Source: Pontederia crassipes (lineage: Eukaryota > Streptophyta > Magnoliopsida > Commelinales > Pontederiaceae). Taken from it: a DNA stretch of 64,000 nucleotides. Shown piece by piece: positions 1 through 12,799 of the stretch; position 1 is the first letter of the stretch, and each line of letters begins with the position of its first letter. Where the stretch lies: contig CM060187.1 of assembly GCA_030549335.1 (NCBI GenBank), positions 50,426,203 to 50,490,202 of the forward strand, in the 5' to 3' direction. Under the pieces are notes generated by a model. It saw nothing but the letters and a program-made list of their open reading frames with translations, searched no databases and was not told where the DNA came from. The translations under genes and the position numbers were made by a program.

Positions 1-839
1 CCAAAATATTACAACATTTAAATAAGAAAATGCAGAAGCTAGAATAGAATATAAGAGTACATCTATCTTGGCATATAAAAGTTCATGTCATATAGATCCC
101 ATACATAATTCCCAATACAACTCGATAATTAAAGGAAAGAGATTTCATTTAAAGTCTACAATAATTATGTGCACACGCCACCAAGTCGTAATCGCCACAC
201 ACACATCAATTAGGCTCGTAAATCACATCATTATGTATCTGTGGAGATCACACAGGGGATGAAGCTCAACCATTAGCATAAAGCTAAGTGTAAATTCATA
301 TAGATCATAAGTTAGTTCCATCAAAATAAGCATGAAACAAACATAAAGATGGAGTATGATGATAAATCATAAGATATATTGATTCCATATAATTTTCCAT
401 TTCGTATCAATATTCATGTTCATTGTTCCATAGCCATTTGTTCATATTCATGTTCATAAGGACAAGGTCCTTTTATTCATCTTTAGTCATTCATAATCTT
501 TCATCTTATTCATAGATTTGAGGAGCTCTTCACTTTTAGGAAATACATTGTAAACACACAAATATGCAACTACTTAGAACACGGTGGGTTAATGGGAGAT
601 CAATGCCACGATTAGTACCCCATTGAGCAAGATGACTCGCACAAGACGGAAACATTTATATGAAGAATATCCCATCCAGGTAAGCTAATGGTAATCATCA
701 TATTTTATCTTATTAATCATGAGCCTCTTTTTTTTATCACTTGAATCAATCACGACTTTAAGGAACAAAGGTGGCTTCGGATCATCTTTAAATTCATATC
801 AATCGGGTGGACAGAAACTTGTCAAATCAAGAGATTTAG

Positions 840-1450
840 GTTAAGGTCATATTTTGTCCGTAGATCAAATGCCCAAAAGTCGAGCGGTCATCCGATTAAA
901 ATTCATACAACAGTCGTCCGAAAGAGGATCGAACACCCATTTTTATTTGTGTTCATCGGTCGATCAAAAAAGGTGTGGACGTCCATTCTGAGTTCATCTG
1001 TCATCCATTTTGAGTTCATTTGTCGGTCATTCTAAGGCCATATGTGAATCGGTTGACCGAAAGAAGTTTAGTCATCCATTATAAAATGAGGAGTTCATCG
1101 GACTTTCCGTCAAAACTTTCGGTCAGCTGAAAGTTGGCCGATCGTCCGCTGAGACTATTTCGTCTTCCTCGGTTGATCGGAGAAAGTTTTTGCCATTCAC
1201 CATCAAAAGTTTTTTCGGCACGATAATTCAAATCGGTCGTCTGAAATAGTTTCGATCGACCATTATCGTCGCCATTTTTGAGTCTCAACACATTCGGAAG
1301 AGTTTTGGACTTTCGTTCTAGTCCATATCGGTCGTTCGTTCCAATTTTGATTGTCCGATATGGTAGTCATCATACTCTTGCCGAGATGAATCAAATGCTC
1401 GAAAGAAATTTCGGTCGCCCGTTTCAGATTGACAGAGGATCATTGCGAAA
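840..1450. repeat. Degenerate cggtcg-motif cluster
   Basis: This GC-richer island has repeated motifs such as ggtcgtccg, cggtcgatc, cggttgaccg and cggtcgttcg spaced roughly every 30-60 bases. Short pieces of the same vocabulary occur near 5650-5700 and at 16019-16310. It looks like internal noncoding repeat sequence rather than a gene; the open frames here are short and unlike any family I know. Confidence 0.4.
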
Positions 1451-4111
1451 TCCTTACATTTTCAATTAATTTTATAACACAACAACGAACTAGCATCATC
1501 CCTAATATAAAGCATGATTCAGAGGCAAATATTAACATAATTTTATCATAAATAGATCATTTCTATCACATGCTTTTGTACATAATGGACTTATAGGTTC
1601 TTGATAATCATACATAAAATGATTCTAATTTCAAGCGAACTTATTTACTCTCGAGATAGTAACATTTATTAATTCAAGACACTGAAATCTATTCTTTAAC
1701 TACTTAAAACATATATCAACAGATCTTAGCTATTCATCCAACAAACACATTATAATAGCTATCATTTGATTCAAATCATAGGAGAAACATATATATATCT
1801 TCATAGAACTTAACACATAAGATTTCTACCACATCTAGCATGAATCCTAATAATGAAATTATCCTTAAGACATGCATAATCATTAGGAGATTACCCATGA
1901 CTAGATTTGAACAACACATCTATTTTGATGTTGTTTGGTTCTTTTCCTCGTCAGCTCGAGCTTCATTTGCATCCTCTCCATACCCTACGTTGCTTGGACT
2001 TGAGGGGTTCTACTGGAGTTGTGTCGCAGTCCCCTGGCCGAGGCTGATTGGAGGAAGAACACGGGCGATCAAAATATGAAGAAGGATTAGAGATGAACAA
2101 GAAGAAAAGATCCCTAAGTTAACCATGCATGATTAGTTGTATGAATGTGATGCTGTATTATCTTATTGAAAATCTCTATGAATGTGATGTTAAGACTTAC
2201 ACTTCAATATCAACTAAAGTGCGAAAGCGATGGAAATTTACTTAAGACGTGAAAATGTGATTTTCGAAAAAGTGAAAATTTGGAAAATTAAATCCTGGTA
2301 ATTGTTCTTATATATGAAAGAATTCTAAAAATGATTTTTAATAATTTTTAGGAGGTGTGTGAGTTAGGTAAAATGTAGACACAAAATCGAAAAATCTGTG
2401 AAATCGTGATATTTGTTCTTCGGACAAAAATTTAGATTTTGATTCTTTGATTATTTATTTTTCTAAATATTTTATTTGAATCCAAATGGGGGGTAGTTCC
2501 TTATTTACATGTGAATAAGCCATATACCAAGGGTATTTTTGGAATAATTATCTCCACCAGCTCAAGTCGGTTCCTTTTCTTCATAATACTTATCCTTTTA
2601 CCTTTTACTATCTTTCTCTATTCTTTAAACACCCTTGGCTGAATAGCAAAAGAAGAAGCAACCATACTACATGATTGAAGGAAATTAGAGAAAGAGAAGG
2701 GGCAACTAGGGTTTTAGATTTTGGTAAGTTCTTACTTAATTTTCTTTGAATTTTAACTACATAGTTCCTAATTAGGTTTCTCTGAACCTATCTCATCTAT
2801 TCATTTTTGGATTTTACTTGAACATGGGGCAAAACTCATGTTGTTCATGAGTAAGATTAACCCTAGCCATGTTCAATTGATTCACGAATCTTTAGCTACA
2901 TAATTTCATACATTCGAGTGATCCAAAAATTATGAAATTTATTCTGATTGATCATATATGAGTCTACTTTCATTGAGCTTTGGAATCAAGTTAATATAAT
3001 TTCTATAGATAAAGTTATGCTCTTATCATTAAGGTACTATCACTCTGTCCACCGAAATTGCTACCTAAATTTGTAAATTATGTATTAAACTCAATATGTC
3101 GTGGAATTATTTGATAATTTAGGGTGTTATAGACACTGATGTTAGGTTTTATTGAGAATTAGAATCACTAAAAAATAATATGTTAGCGAAAGTTGTAAAT
3201 ATTTTACCGAGCCTTACTCAGTCTGTCAGAATGGAGCTTAGGGCAGATTATGCTAGTACTAGTTAATTTTATTGTGCTCAGTACAAATAGATATAAATTC
3301 AAGTAATTTTACGAATTTAACCCTAGGATGTCTACTATTTGAGAAAATTAAAAGTACTTGAACAGGGAATATTTATTATTTTATATAAATCATAAAAGTA
3401 AGGTTACTTAATCTGTCAGGACATAGAAATAACATAAAAATTAGGATGAATGTTGATTTTCATGAGAGCAAACCATAATGAAATAGGAAATGAAACTTTT
3501 ACAGATTAATGTCTCTGTAATATGAAACTAAAAAAAAATGGATGCCATTTGAATATGTATATCAGAAGATATGGATTTTCTTTACTATATGTGCAATCTG
3601 TCATAATATTAGGTCAATAATTATATTTAATAGTTACTTAAGTTATAAGAATAAATATTTAAGGTTCATATACCATTGTAATTAATTATGTTTCATATGT
3701 ATTAGGCTTGTGCTCATATCATAGTAGATGTGTTAGGCTTGTGCTTATATCATAGTAGTAATGTGTTTATTATTGTTACAGGAGTAGAAGAGTAAAGTAG
3801 TGAAAAGGGAAAAGAAAACATTTTGTTAGTCCTTATAGGTAAGTTGATTTCTCCTACTCTATGTATTCACCTATTTTGAATTCGGTGTGACATCGATTAT
3901 TATATGTATTGAAAATGTTTTGAAATGTTATGAATTGACTTCAAGAAATGCAATTATGAAAAGTATATGTGATATGATTTGAATGGATTGCGATGAGTGC
4001 AATCTTGTTTATTTTAAAATGGTATTGGAGATGATTCATCTTTTTATATTCAGGAGATGTTTGTTATGTGATGAATCATGTAACGCATTTGCATTTGCAT
4101 ATATGATAGTT

Positions 4112-4370
4112 GGAGCTAAGTGCTACATCGCTGATCACGATGGGAGCCACCTTTAGAGTCAAATCCATCATTATGTTCTCAATAATGTGATGAGATAGGC
4201 TAGAGCTAAGTGCCATGCGGAGTTAAGTGTCACATCGTGAGTAGTCGCGATAGGAGTCACCTCTAGAGTCCATCTATCGTTATATGATTTGTTCTCCGAA
4301 AGGGATGAGGTAGAATGGAGCTAAGTGCTACATCGCTGATCACGATGGGAGCCACCTCTAGAGTTCACAT
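4112..4370. repeat. Imperfect tandem repeat, about 100-bp unit, three copies
   Basis: Copies begin near 4112, 4219 and 4316. Each carries the phrase gctaagtg(c/t)..acatcg, a gatgggagccacct-like segment and ctagagt. The first and third copies are nearly identical over about 45 bases and the middle one is more diverged. It sits within the LTR-like stretch. Confidence 0.6.
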
Positions 4371-5108
4371 ACCGACCATTAGCCAGTTGGTGATTCGTGC
4401 ATACAGAGTGTTGCATTGCATACTCATGTTTGATATGTTTAAGTGACAATGAATGTAAATTGAATTTAATGATTTTGATTGGAATGTTATATATGTATTT
4501 ATTATATGTGTGATGATATTGACTTTGATATTATGATTAATGCATGTATTTTTATGTTTCTCTGAATTTATTAGATGGTAACACATAGCTTATGAGTTAT
4601 CAGCTTACTGAGCTATTATTTGCTCACAGTGTTGTTGTACACTTTTCATATTAGTAGAACTTTTGGGATCACGAGAGACAGCCTTAGCAGGGTGTGGATC
4701 ATTTTTGCTGCTAAGGTATTGAGAAGTCATGTGCCCCACCGTGCCTGTTAGATAGAAGATATGTAACTCTCATATTCCTCTGTTGGGATATGGAGAGAGT
4801 TTGATATGTGCTATGTATGAAAAGTAATTTTGTATCTTATAAAATGTAAATCTTTTATGATTATGTGATGGTGTAAACCTTAGGATTATTACATGCTCTG
4901 AATGATCAATATAAATTGCGTGGTTTGCTTATATGTGTTATCATTTTCTTGTATTATCTAGAGGAGTTATGCACAAATTTTTTTTTAAAAAAAAATATTT
5001 GATCGTCTGTAATCAGTCGCGAGCTCTAATTTAAATCACCGCCGTTTAAATCGGGGTCGTGACAAAAAGAGAGGATGAAGTGGGGCTTTTATGGTCATAA
5101 AACTCATA

Positions 5109-5521
5109 GGCTGTGTTTGGATGGAGATTTGCGGCCAGAACTTGTCCAAATCTTCCCAAACACTAACCAAAATTTTCATGGAAACCACGAGAACTTTGGT
5201 TCCGGTCAAACTGATATATTCGTCAAAGTTCTTGTGATAAAGTTTCGCCAGCACAGTCCTCCGGATTTCCTCGATGTCCATGTTGTCTCTTTCCCCTGCT
5301 CTCACACTTGTTCTCTCTCCTAGCTTCTCTCACAATTCCTCAAAGTTCCAATGCACTCAACTAAACACATGCGAGAAATATTCAGAACTAACACGTCTTG
5401 TCACCAGCTTAAGTCCTACTGTCATCAGAATTTTGCCCAAACACGAAAGAGAACTTCCGTGTCACATCTTAGAACTTCCGGAAACTAAAGTTCTCGAGTT
5501 CCCATCCATCCAAACACTGCC
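5109..5521. mobile_element. 413-bp MITE, PIF/Harbinger- or hAT-like
   Basis: The left end reads ggctgtgtttggatgg. The right end is the inverse of ggcagtgtttggatgg, so 15 of 16 terminal bases match. A second inverted pair lies inside: gagaactttggttccgg near 5190 against ccggaaactaaagttctc near 5476. The flanks are ata and gta, so a 3-bp duplication is possible but not exact. No transposase frame is present, so it would be non-autonomous. The superfamily is uncertain. Confidence 0.65.
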
Positions 5522-6635
5522 GTAGGGTTTCATCCATTTTGAATTCCACCATTTCGTGGATGGTGGAGGTTATAAAATCCATGAGTTAATGTGTGCAATG
5601 AAGGAGAAAAATCAACATCAACCTTTCGACGATTTCTTGTCTGTTGCACTTTCAAACGTTCGAAAAAATTTCGGTCGTCCGGTTGTGCGTCGGTCAATTC
5701 GTCACAACAACGAGTGCCCCTTCTGATTGCTGGCGTTTGATAATTCGATATCAACATTTTATAAAAATTTTAATTCTTTTGAATTTTTCGTGTGTCACAT
5801 TTGTTGTATCTTGATTGAATGTATTTTGTTCAATAAAGTAAAAAATAATTTAATTCACATCATTAAATCTGCAAACGCTTGTCACTTTACTTTATTATGA
5901 AATTTAATTACTTTCTGTTGTGTCTTGTTATTTTCACTTTACTTGCTATGAAAGAATTAAAATATAAAAATATATGCTGCTCAGATGAGTAGATGAGCTT
6001 ATATATGTGGTACTGAAGTTAACTTTCACATTTGATGGCATGCATCGAGGAGAGATATGGATTGCATATTTTAGCTGATTTCGCTTTTCTTGATTTAAAA
6101 GGTTAAATTCATTGTTTTTTGTTGTTTGACTTTCCTTCTTGCCGGCATCAATGGCAAATTCATTTGCCTGTTGGCAACATGTGCAGGCAACAGTTGACCC
6201 AGTACAGATTCGGTGCATGATCTCGTTTACTTTCTTTCGCCGAGTATGCAGGGCTGGACCCAAATCCTGTAGAGGCCATAAAATTATTTTTTAAAATGAT
6301 ATCATATTTTAAAAATTAAATTACATAGCTAAAATTAGTTTCTTTTCTAATATTCACATGTATAAATAAGTGTCGGGAGTCCGCCTTGTCTTTTTTTTTT
6401 CTTTTTTGGGGTGAGGGCGCTACTATAGTTAGGTTATTACTTGTGTTATTGTGTACATCGTAGGTTTTATAAAGAAGATTTCTTTGGTTTGTGTAATTAT
6501 TATGTCTATTATTTTCTTCTTAATCACAATCTCCTTTTTTTCATTTTTCTCTTCTATATCTCATATATTTAATATTGAAACATAGATAATGCATTAATTA
6601 TTAAAATTAACGTAGAAGGTTTTTCATGTCATATA
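5522..6635. other. Intergenic, no gene seen
   Basis: AT-rich unique-looking sequence with one cggtcgtccg-containing patch at about 5640-5710 that resembles the 0.84-1.45 kb cluster. I see no coding exon or RNA gene. Confidence 0.4.
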
Positions 6636-7254
6636 TGTAACGCCCCCAAAATCGATCCTCCGGCCACACAAACGGTCAAGTTGATCCCAAGAGCGTTACA
6701 CTGTCTGCTACACTATTGATTATACTATGACCTTGACCATTCAACAAATGTAATATGTGATAACAAATATAATAGTAAAATAAACTAGAACTCTATTGTA
6801 AATGCGTAAGCATTGGAATATCAAAGGACACTAAGCACTTAATGCAATCCACAAGGAAGTAGGCAATGACAATAATATCCGATAAAATCTCGACAATGAG
6901 CACATATTTAATTACAGCGAAAAAGATCATAATAACCTTCTGATGTAGATATGACTTATTCAACAAATGCAATTACAAAAGAGGAATGTTATTGAGTACA
7001 ATGGGTCATGTTTGAGCACTGTGTTTTTCATCACTCTTCTCTATGCAAGATTCTCACCTTTAAAATCTTAATTGTAGGGGCATCGAATACCCGTGAGCGA
7101 AAAAGTCCAGTACAATAGATTCATAGGCTATAAATTAATAATCAAACATGCTTGAAGCAATAACGGATAAGGAATAGTATACTTTGCTATGAACAAATAA
7201 TCTCTTCTTTTCTCATTATAATCAATGATTTGGTGGCATAAGACAATACATCAT

Positions 7255-7500
7255 CGTGTCTATACTTTATTCTTTACTATGTCCATACTCTATTCTCTCC
7301 TGTAACTTTGTTTTGTCTTCACTATGCTATACTTTGTACTTTGCTATACATTACTTTGTCATACTTTGCTATACTTTGCCATACATTACTTTGCCATGCT
7401 TTACTTTACCATACTGTACTATACTTTGTTTATTATACTGTGTTATACTTTACTTTGTCATGCTTTATTTTACCATGAGTTGTACTACGTCTTTTATATT
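7255..7500. repeat. Degenerate short tandem repeat (ctttgccatac-like)
   Basis: Repeats of about 10-15 bases of the form tactttg(c/t)(c/t)ata run for about 250 bases. The open frames across it are products of this low-complexity repetition, not genes. Confidence 0.6.
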
Positions 7501-7599
7501 ACTATATAGTCCTTGATGTTCGTTGTCCTACGTGAGCTCAACTTTATTAGGTTGGGATGCCAGAAGTACCTCTATAAGTCTGCAAAGCCAGTATGCCCA

Positions 7600-7960
7600 C
7601 TTTGGGGAATGGGTGTGTCAATACATCACCTTTTTCAGAATACCCTAGGAACAATGGTCATTTAAGAACCTGTAGATTCACTGTCTCATCAATTAAGCTA
7701 CTTGTCCCTCTGGCTATGTACTATGAAATTATGTCTCTTTGGGGAAGGATTGTGTCAATGCATCACCCTTCTTCGAGACACAGGTGGAAGAGGACATGTG
7801 TTCCAGGAACAGTGGTCATTCAATACCTGTAGGTTCACTGTCTCCTCAGCTTAGCTACCTGCCCCTTCTTTGTCTCTGTAATACCGTCACAATGGGGCTA
7901 TTAACACCCACCTCATGACGTTGGCCGTGATGGGGCTATTAATACCCACCTGTTAACCTT
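7600..7960. repeat. Tandem block with about 136-bp period
   Basis: The segment starting ctttggggaatgggtgtg near 7600 recurs as ctttggggaaggattgtg near 7737. The following parts (cacc..aggaaca.tggtcatt, gtag.ttcactgtctc) also repeat. A shorter repeat, gatggggctattaa.accca, follows near 7890 and 7930. It lies within the LTR-like stretch. Confidence 0.55.
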
Positions 7961-9838
7961 TGTAATCTGTATTTTGGGGCGGCATATGGCAATCCCGTAG
8001 TTTTATCTTTTCTTTTTTTATTTGTTTATCATTTGTAGAGTTTAAAAATCATAAATCAGAAAAAGGTAAAGTCCGATCCCTTTCTCTGAGATAACAACAT
8101 GATGTTCTATCTTTTTTTTTCTTCATACAAGTCCCGACCCACTCTTTACAGTGGCCAAGGTTTCTTAATGTCTTTACCGTATTGGACATATTGCTTTATT
8201 CTTTTTACCAAATCCCGACCCGTCCTTCTGGGTGGGGAGGGCCCATTATAGTCTTTACAAGATTGGACATAAACTCAAATGGTCCTGTCAGAAGCATGAT
8301 CCAACTATGGGAGATCGGAGGCTAAACAGATGACACCTTATTCTGTCTGATAGAACTCGGGCCGAGTTGGGAAGGATTCGGGTCAGGTCACTGTCGGGCG
8401 ACTAAGGCACATGGCCCGGTCTAAGTCGAGAGCCGACTCGGGCCGGATTATGGACCGTACATCGGCCGCCGTCATCCCGGTCGAGCTCGTGCTCGGTCTG
8501 GTTGATTGATCAATGCGACCCGGGCCGGGTTAGGATCCGACCCGGTCGGGTTGTGGTACGGTGATCGCGCGATTCCCTCGATGCGATAACTCGGTCCGGG
8601 TTCTTCAAGACTCGGGCCGTGTCTGGCATGACCCGGGCCGAGTCATCAGTGACTCGGGCCAGGTTGTTGGTACGCAGACCCGCGCCGGTCTTCTTCTCTT
8701 TCTCCGGTCATCTTCTGGTCGTCGATTCACGATAGTCATAATAGGAAAAATGAAGCTTATATGTTCTAGTTTAATATGGGGGCATTATGCACATTATATG
8801 ATTAACAAATCATAGCCTAAGGGGATTAGACATCTAAGATATCTTTTTCCGATCGATTTTGGTTCGTTGGCATCGCTATCGTCGTCCTCTCGGCCTCTGC
8901 TCGTTCCTGACCGATGAGAAGGACATGATCGACTTTCGAGTGTGTTGAGGAAGCGCTTGTTGTGCTCTGGATGTTCGCCAGTCGCCTCGATCGCCTCTGC
9001 GTGTGGCTCGCCGAAGAGGAAGAGAAAAATAGGAGGCGGAGTTCGCCGACAATGAAGAAGAAGAAACGGAGGTGGCGGCGGCGGTCGTTCGGAGGAGAGC
9101 CAACCGGGGTACAAAGACTTCTCTTCTCGCCCTTTTATAGCCCAGCATTGGTCGAGATCGAGGAGGGGTCGAGGGAGTGAATCGGGGGAGGAAATCTCTC
9201 CCCCGATTTCTTGTTCATCATTTTTTTATTTCTATCATTATTATTTTATTTCAAATCTCGTTCCTTTCTTAGTCCTCTCATGTTCTGAATCTGATTTTTC
9301 ATTTAAATTCTTTCCATGTTTGTGTTGATCTTCGACAAACGTTACACGATTTGTATTCAAATTCAACTCCTTTCCTCTTTTGTATTCTTCCTCTTTTGGT
9401 AAATTGCATGAATGATTGTTCAATTTATTCTACTTTAATCTTTTTCATTCACCATTCTCTAACTTTTTTATATTTTTTTTGTCTTGTGTCATAATATAAT
9501 GGATTAGAGGTGTTCAGAATCCTTCAGAATCCGATGAACCTGTGCTCGGGTCGGAAGTGTTTGATAGAGTTAATTGATCTAATTAACACGAGTTGCAACT
9601 CAATATAGCTACTAGTATCTTTGACTAATTTTCTATTAAAACCGCTTACAATAAAAAAAATCAATTTCTTTCTCGATTAGTCATTACGAGAGTTTTGTAT
9701 TTAACCTGAGATTTGAAAGTCACGTTTCTTATAATTCCATCTCAATATATATACCTTTTAGCTTGGTTCATGTTTTCTTTCTTTAAAAAATACGTTATCC
9801 ACATATTACAAATATTTTTTGGCACTAATTTAATCTCT

Positions 9839-9840
<2 letters not shown>

Positions 9841-9885
<45 letters not shown>
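9841..9885. repeat. (AT)n microsatellite
   Basis: Uninterrupted AT dinucleotides for 45 bases. Confidence 0.95.
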
Positions 9886-9887
<2 letters not shown>

Positions 9888-10075
9888 GATTTAAAATTTT
9901 TAAAAAAATAGCTAGCATATTAAATTTAACATGATATCTCATGTCATATTTAATGAGTTTAAATCTCGTTAAGTTTTTATTAAAAAATATTTTTAATTTA
10001 TTAGCAATTCTCGTACGAGGAGGAGTATTAAAAATATAAAATTATTAATGTTACCCCTCGTAACAGTTTAAATTT

Positions 10076-10262
10076 TTGGGTTATTTCCTCTGACATCTCC
10101 TAAACTATCGCGAATTACCACATCTAACCATAGATTACGAACTTCATTTTTTGAGTACCTAAACTATCGTGATTTTTTTAATTTGATCATTTCGTCCAAT
10201 TTCATCGACTTCTCTGTTATTTTTTATTTTTCGCATTTGTGAAAAGTCCATTCTACCCTGTG
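10076..10262. mobile_element. Half-copy of a long-TIR MULE-type MITE family
   Basis: The block starts gggttatttcc and contains taaactatcgcgaatta and taaactatcgtgatttttt, then tttcgtccaatttcatcg and ttctctgttattttttat. The same words, in the same order, form the arms of the inverted-repeat element at 17155-17715. Only one arm is recognisable here. Confidence 0.5.
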
Positions 10263-10621
10263 TTAGCTTGGTTCATGATTTTAGGAAAACTTATATATAA
10301 AATACTTGCATAATGGTTCTTTAATTGCTTGACATAACTAGATTTTCTTATTATTCTACTTCATTTATAATTAGGGGAAAATCTTTTTTGGTTTTAATAT
10401 TTTAGCTGTTTCATATGTTACACTTTAACAATATTAATCCAAGACGGATGACTACTGCCCAGCACATTTTTCATCGCCTTATCGTCGATAATAAATTAAC
10501 CAGAACACAGATGGTATGCCAATAGAGATATGAAACTGATGCATGGTCTAAAGATAACATGTGGATGCTATTATCTTTTTATTATATTTTAACATTCATC
10601 AGATCCTTGGATGGGTCGCAA

Positions 10622-10668
<47 letters not shown>
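10622..10668. repeat. (AAT)n microsatellite
   Basis: About 15 uninterrupted aat units. Confidence 0.95.
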
Positions 10669-12444
10669 GTTTATCATCCTTGAAAGATAATTGAAAAATG
10701 AGAACATGGAGGGTATGAGGTCAACATTCAATCCAGCAGCTATAAATGTCACGCCGCACACCTTCAATCTGATCACATCCATCCTTCTACAAAAGTAAAT
10801 AAATAAAATAAATGACTAATAAAAATATTTACATGCAATGAACCTTGTATTGTAAATTATCTCGAGAGCTCCCAAATATTTATTTATAGAAATAGAAAAG
10901 TTGACCATCTTCTTGTATTCAAGCAGAGCATTAATTAAATAAAGCCAAATGACTATATACCTCCCCTCGCCTCTCCCATGTGGACTACTGGGTATGATGG
11001 CTTAAGAGTCACATTTGTTTTCATCATTTTCGAAGCGAGTTAATGTAAGAAACTTGTCCAACATCTCACTGAAGAGTTAGAAAAATGAGACTCTCCCTTT
11101 TCAAAATTTGACCATCTGACAACTTAAATCAAGCAATTTGCCATTTTACAATTCAATTCATCAAAGCTCACGAACCATAAATCTTAAACTTAAACTCATT
11201 AATTTCTCTATAAGCTAGGGACTGATTCAAGTGGCCCTTAAATAAAATTTCGAATTCGAATCTTGTTTTATAAACTATTTTAGATACTCGTTTATCATAT
11301 ATAGATGAATCAGCAATCACCGGATTCATGTGATCCATACTTTGGGTGGCCACAAAAATTGGAAGAACTCTCGTCTCTCCTAATGCTTTTTTTTTCTCTC
11401 TCATAATACTTCACCCAACCCCCACACCATCCGGTAGCTACTAACTATGAATCAAAGTTGGGAGTATTCGGCTTAAATATTGTGGCTCATACAAAGTTTC
11501 TCCAACCCCCCTCTGTGTGATGTGTGTGCTCCCACCACCTTCCACCGCCCACCCCATATGCATGTTATATGCCTTTCATTTAACTAATTGTGGTACTTTA
11601 GTGTGGACTGTTCATCCATGTGTTGTTCTATTTGCATTTATTGCATATATTACATTAGTAGCAATCGAATTTGGCTTGATACAATTTGCTAGTGAAGTTG
11701 GGTCCAAAAATATATATTACAACTAATACCTCCAAGTTCAATTCATTGAGTCTTCAATTTGATCAAATTTTATCATTCCGCTTGTCCGCTAGCTTTTTTT
11801 TTTATTGCCGCTTGTCCGGGCAATAAAGTCGATCAACATTTGTGACGCTAAGAATTCACGAGCACGGACTACGAGTTAATCTCAATGAGAATTATTTTGT
11901 ATATGCAAAAACTGGATTCGAGATTTGTTAAAGTGGCAAAGCATCCGGATAAATTTACTTCTTCGCTAATTTTATTATCCAATTTTACTTTATAATCATA
12001 CTACCTTCTAATTGTTAATTTATTTAGTATAACTAAATTTCTTATCCCCCACTCCGGCTAGTAGGCGCCCTCCTCTTCGGCACCGGACACTTTTTTATTT
12101 TTCATATTTTTTATGTTATATTTCAATATTCTTTTATCATTAAAAAATAGCATATATACATAAACTCATTATAATAAATCGAAAATATAATTAGTGAAAT
12201 AAGTCAACTGATTATAAAATAAAATTGAAGGATATTGTAGAGAAAGATATTTGGTGTCTATTATATCATCAGTCCATTCCAATGCCTTTCAAGAAATCAA
12301 GCTCAATACTGTTTAAGTTCCCAGTCCACCCCAACCTCCTTCCCATCTTGGTCTCTGGTTTTTACTATTGTAGATTTGTAGCAATAGCATTATACTATAG
12401 CAGTACCCCTCCCTAGCTTCTTAAGCCATCCCATCTCCATCATC

Positions 12445-12453
12445 CTATATATG
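12445..12453 (+). promoter_or_regulatory. Candidate TATA box for the K+ channel gene
   Basis: ctatatatg lies about 350 bases upstream of the channel start codon at 12800. Distance and composition are compatible with a TATA element followed by a long leader. Other AT-rich candidates exist, so this is weak. Confidence 0.25.
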
Positions 12454-12682
12454 CCTTATTTGACTCTGGTGTCCAATAATACACTATATTAAAAGGCTCT
12501 ATTATGTTATATATAATATAATTTTCTAAGCCGCATTATTTTGCAAGTTGCTGCCGACGTGAACGTCTACTGGATCTGCATGCGTTCTATTTTTTGTTTC
12601 TTCTCTATGAAAAAAAGACAAGATATACTTTATTTTCCTTTTACCGATATGCCTCTACACGCAGACAAGAGAGAAATACTCG

Positions 12683-12745
12683 ATGGATTGGAGATTCTTC
12701 CTTAACGAGGTCATTCGTCTGATTCAAATAAGTCTCTCCATTTGA
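12683..12745 (+). other. Possible upstream ORF (20 codons) before the K+ channel
   Basis: An ATG at 12683 opens a 20-codon frame ending in TGA at 12743-12745, 54 bases before the main ATG. It matters only if transcription starts upstream of 12683, which the sequence cannot show. It is not in frame with the channel. Confidence 0.25.
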
Positions 12746-12799
12746 GTTTGTGGGGTATACGAGATCGAATAGTTAGCAAGAGGATCCAATTCAGACAAT

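Larger units (their letters stand above)
1..5062. mobile_element. LTR-retroelement-like noncoding DNA (fossil), right end at 5062
   Basis: No protein-coding domain is visible in this 5-kb AT-rich stretch. The right edge reads ggggtcgtgaca, and its reverse complement starts tgtcacgacccc, which is how many plant Ty3-type LTRs begin. The stretch also holds a degenerate cluster rich in cggtcg-type motifs (about 840-1450) and a three-copy tandem block near 4112-4370. I read it as LTR or other noncoding retroelement sequence. The left end lies outside the window or is not recognisable, no second LTR was found, and no age can be given. Family assignment is inference. Confidence 0.4.
6636..9240. mobile_element. 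Probable LTR-retroelement fragment (Ty3-like ends), fossil
   Basis: The sequence tgtaacgccccc at 6636 is the usual opening of a class of plant Ty3-type LTRs. What follows is noncoding. There is a tact-ttgc-tata tandem stretch (7255-7500), a duplicated block of about 136 bp with a related short repeat (7600-7960), a very GC-rich block with repeated actcgggccg motifs (8340-8700), and another GC-rich block ending near a ttttatagccc box (about 9130). No gag or pol domain is seen. The right boundary is not defined; a solo or partial LTR is the simplest reading. Confidence 0.4.
9241..12440. other. Intergenic region upstream of the K+ channel
   Basis: AT-rich DNA with no supported gene. It contains an (AT)n tract at 9841-9885, a half-copy of a MULE-type repeat at 10076-10262 and an (AAT)n tract at 10622-10668. 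The rest looks unremarkable. Confidence 0.5.

Noticed and set aside
7256-7516. 86-codon hydrophobic-looking frame
   Set aside because: Produced by a ctttgccatac-like short tandem repeat.
8794-9180. Three overlapping frames in a GC-rich block
   Set aside because: Low complexity, both strands open, inside LTR-like DNA.
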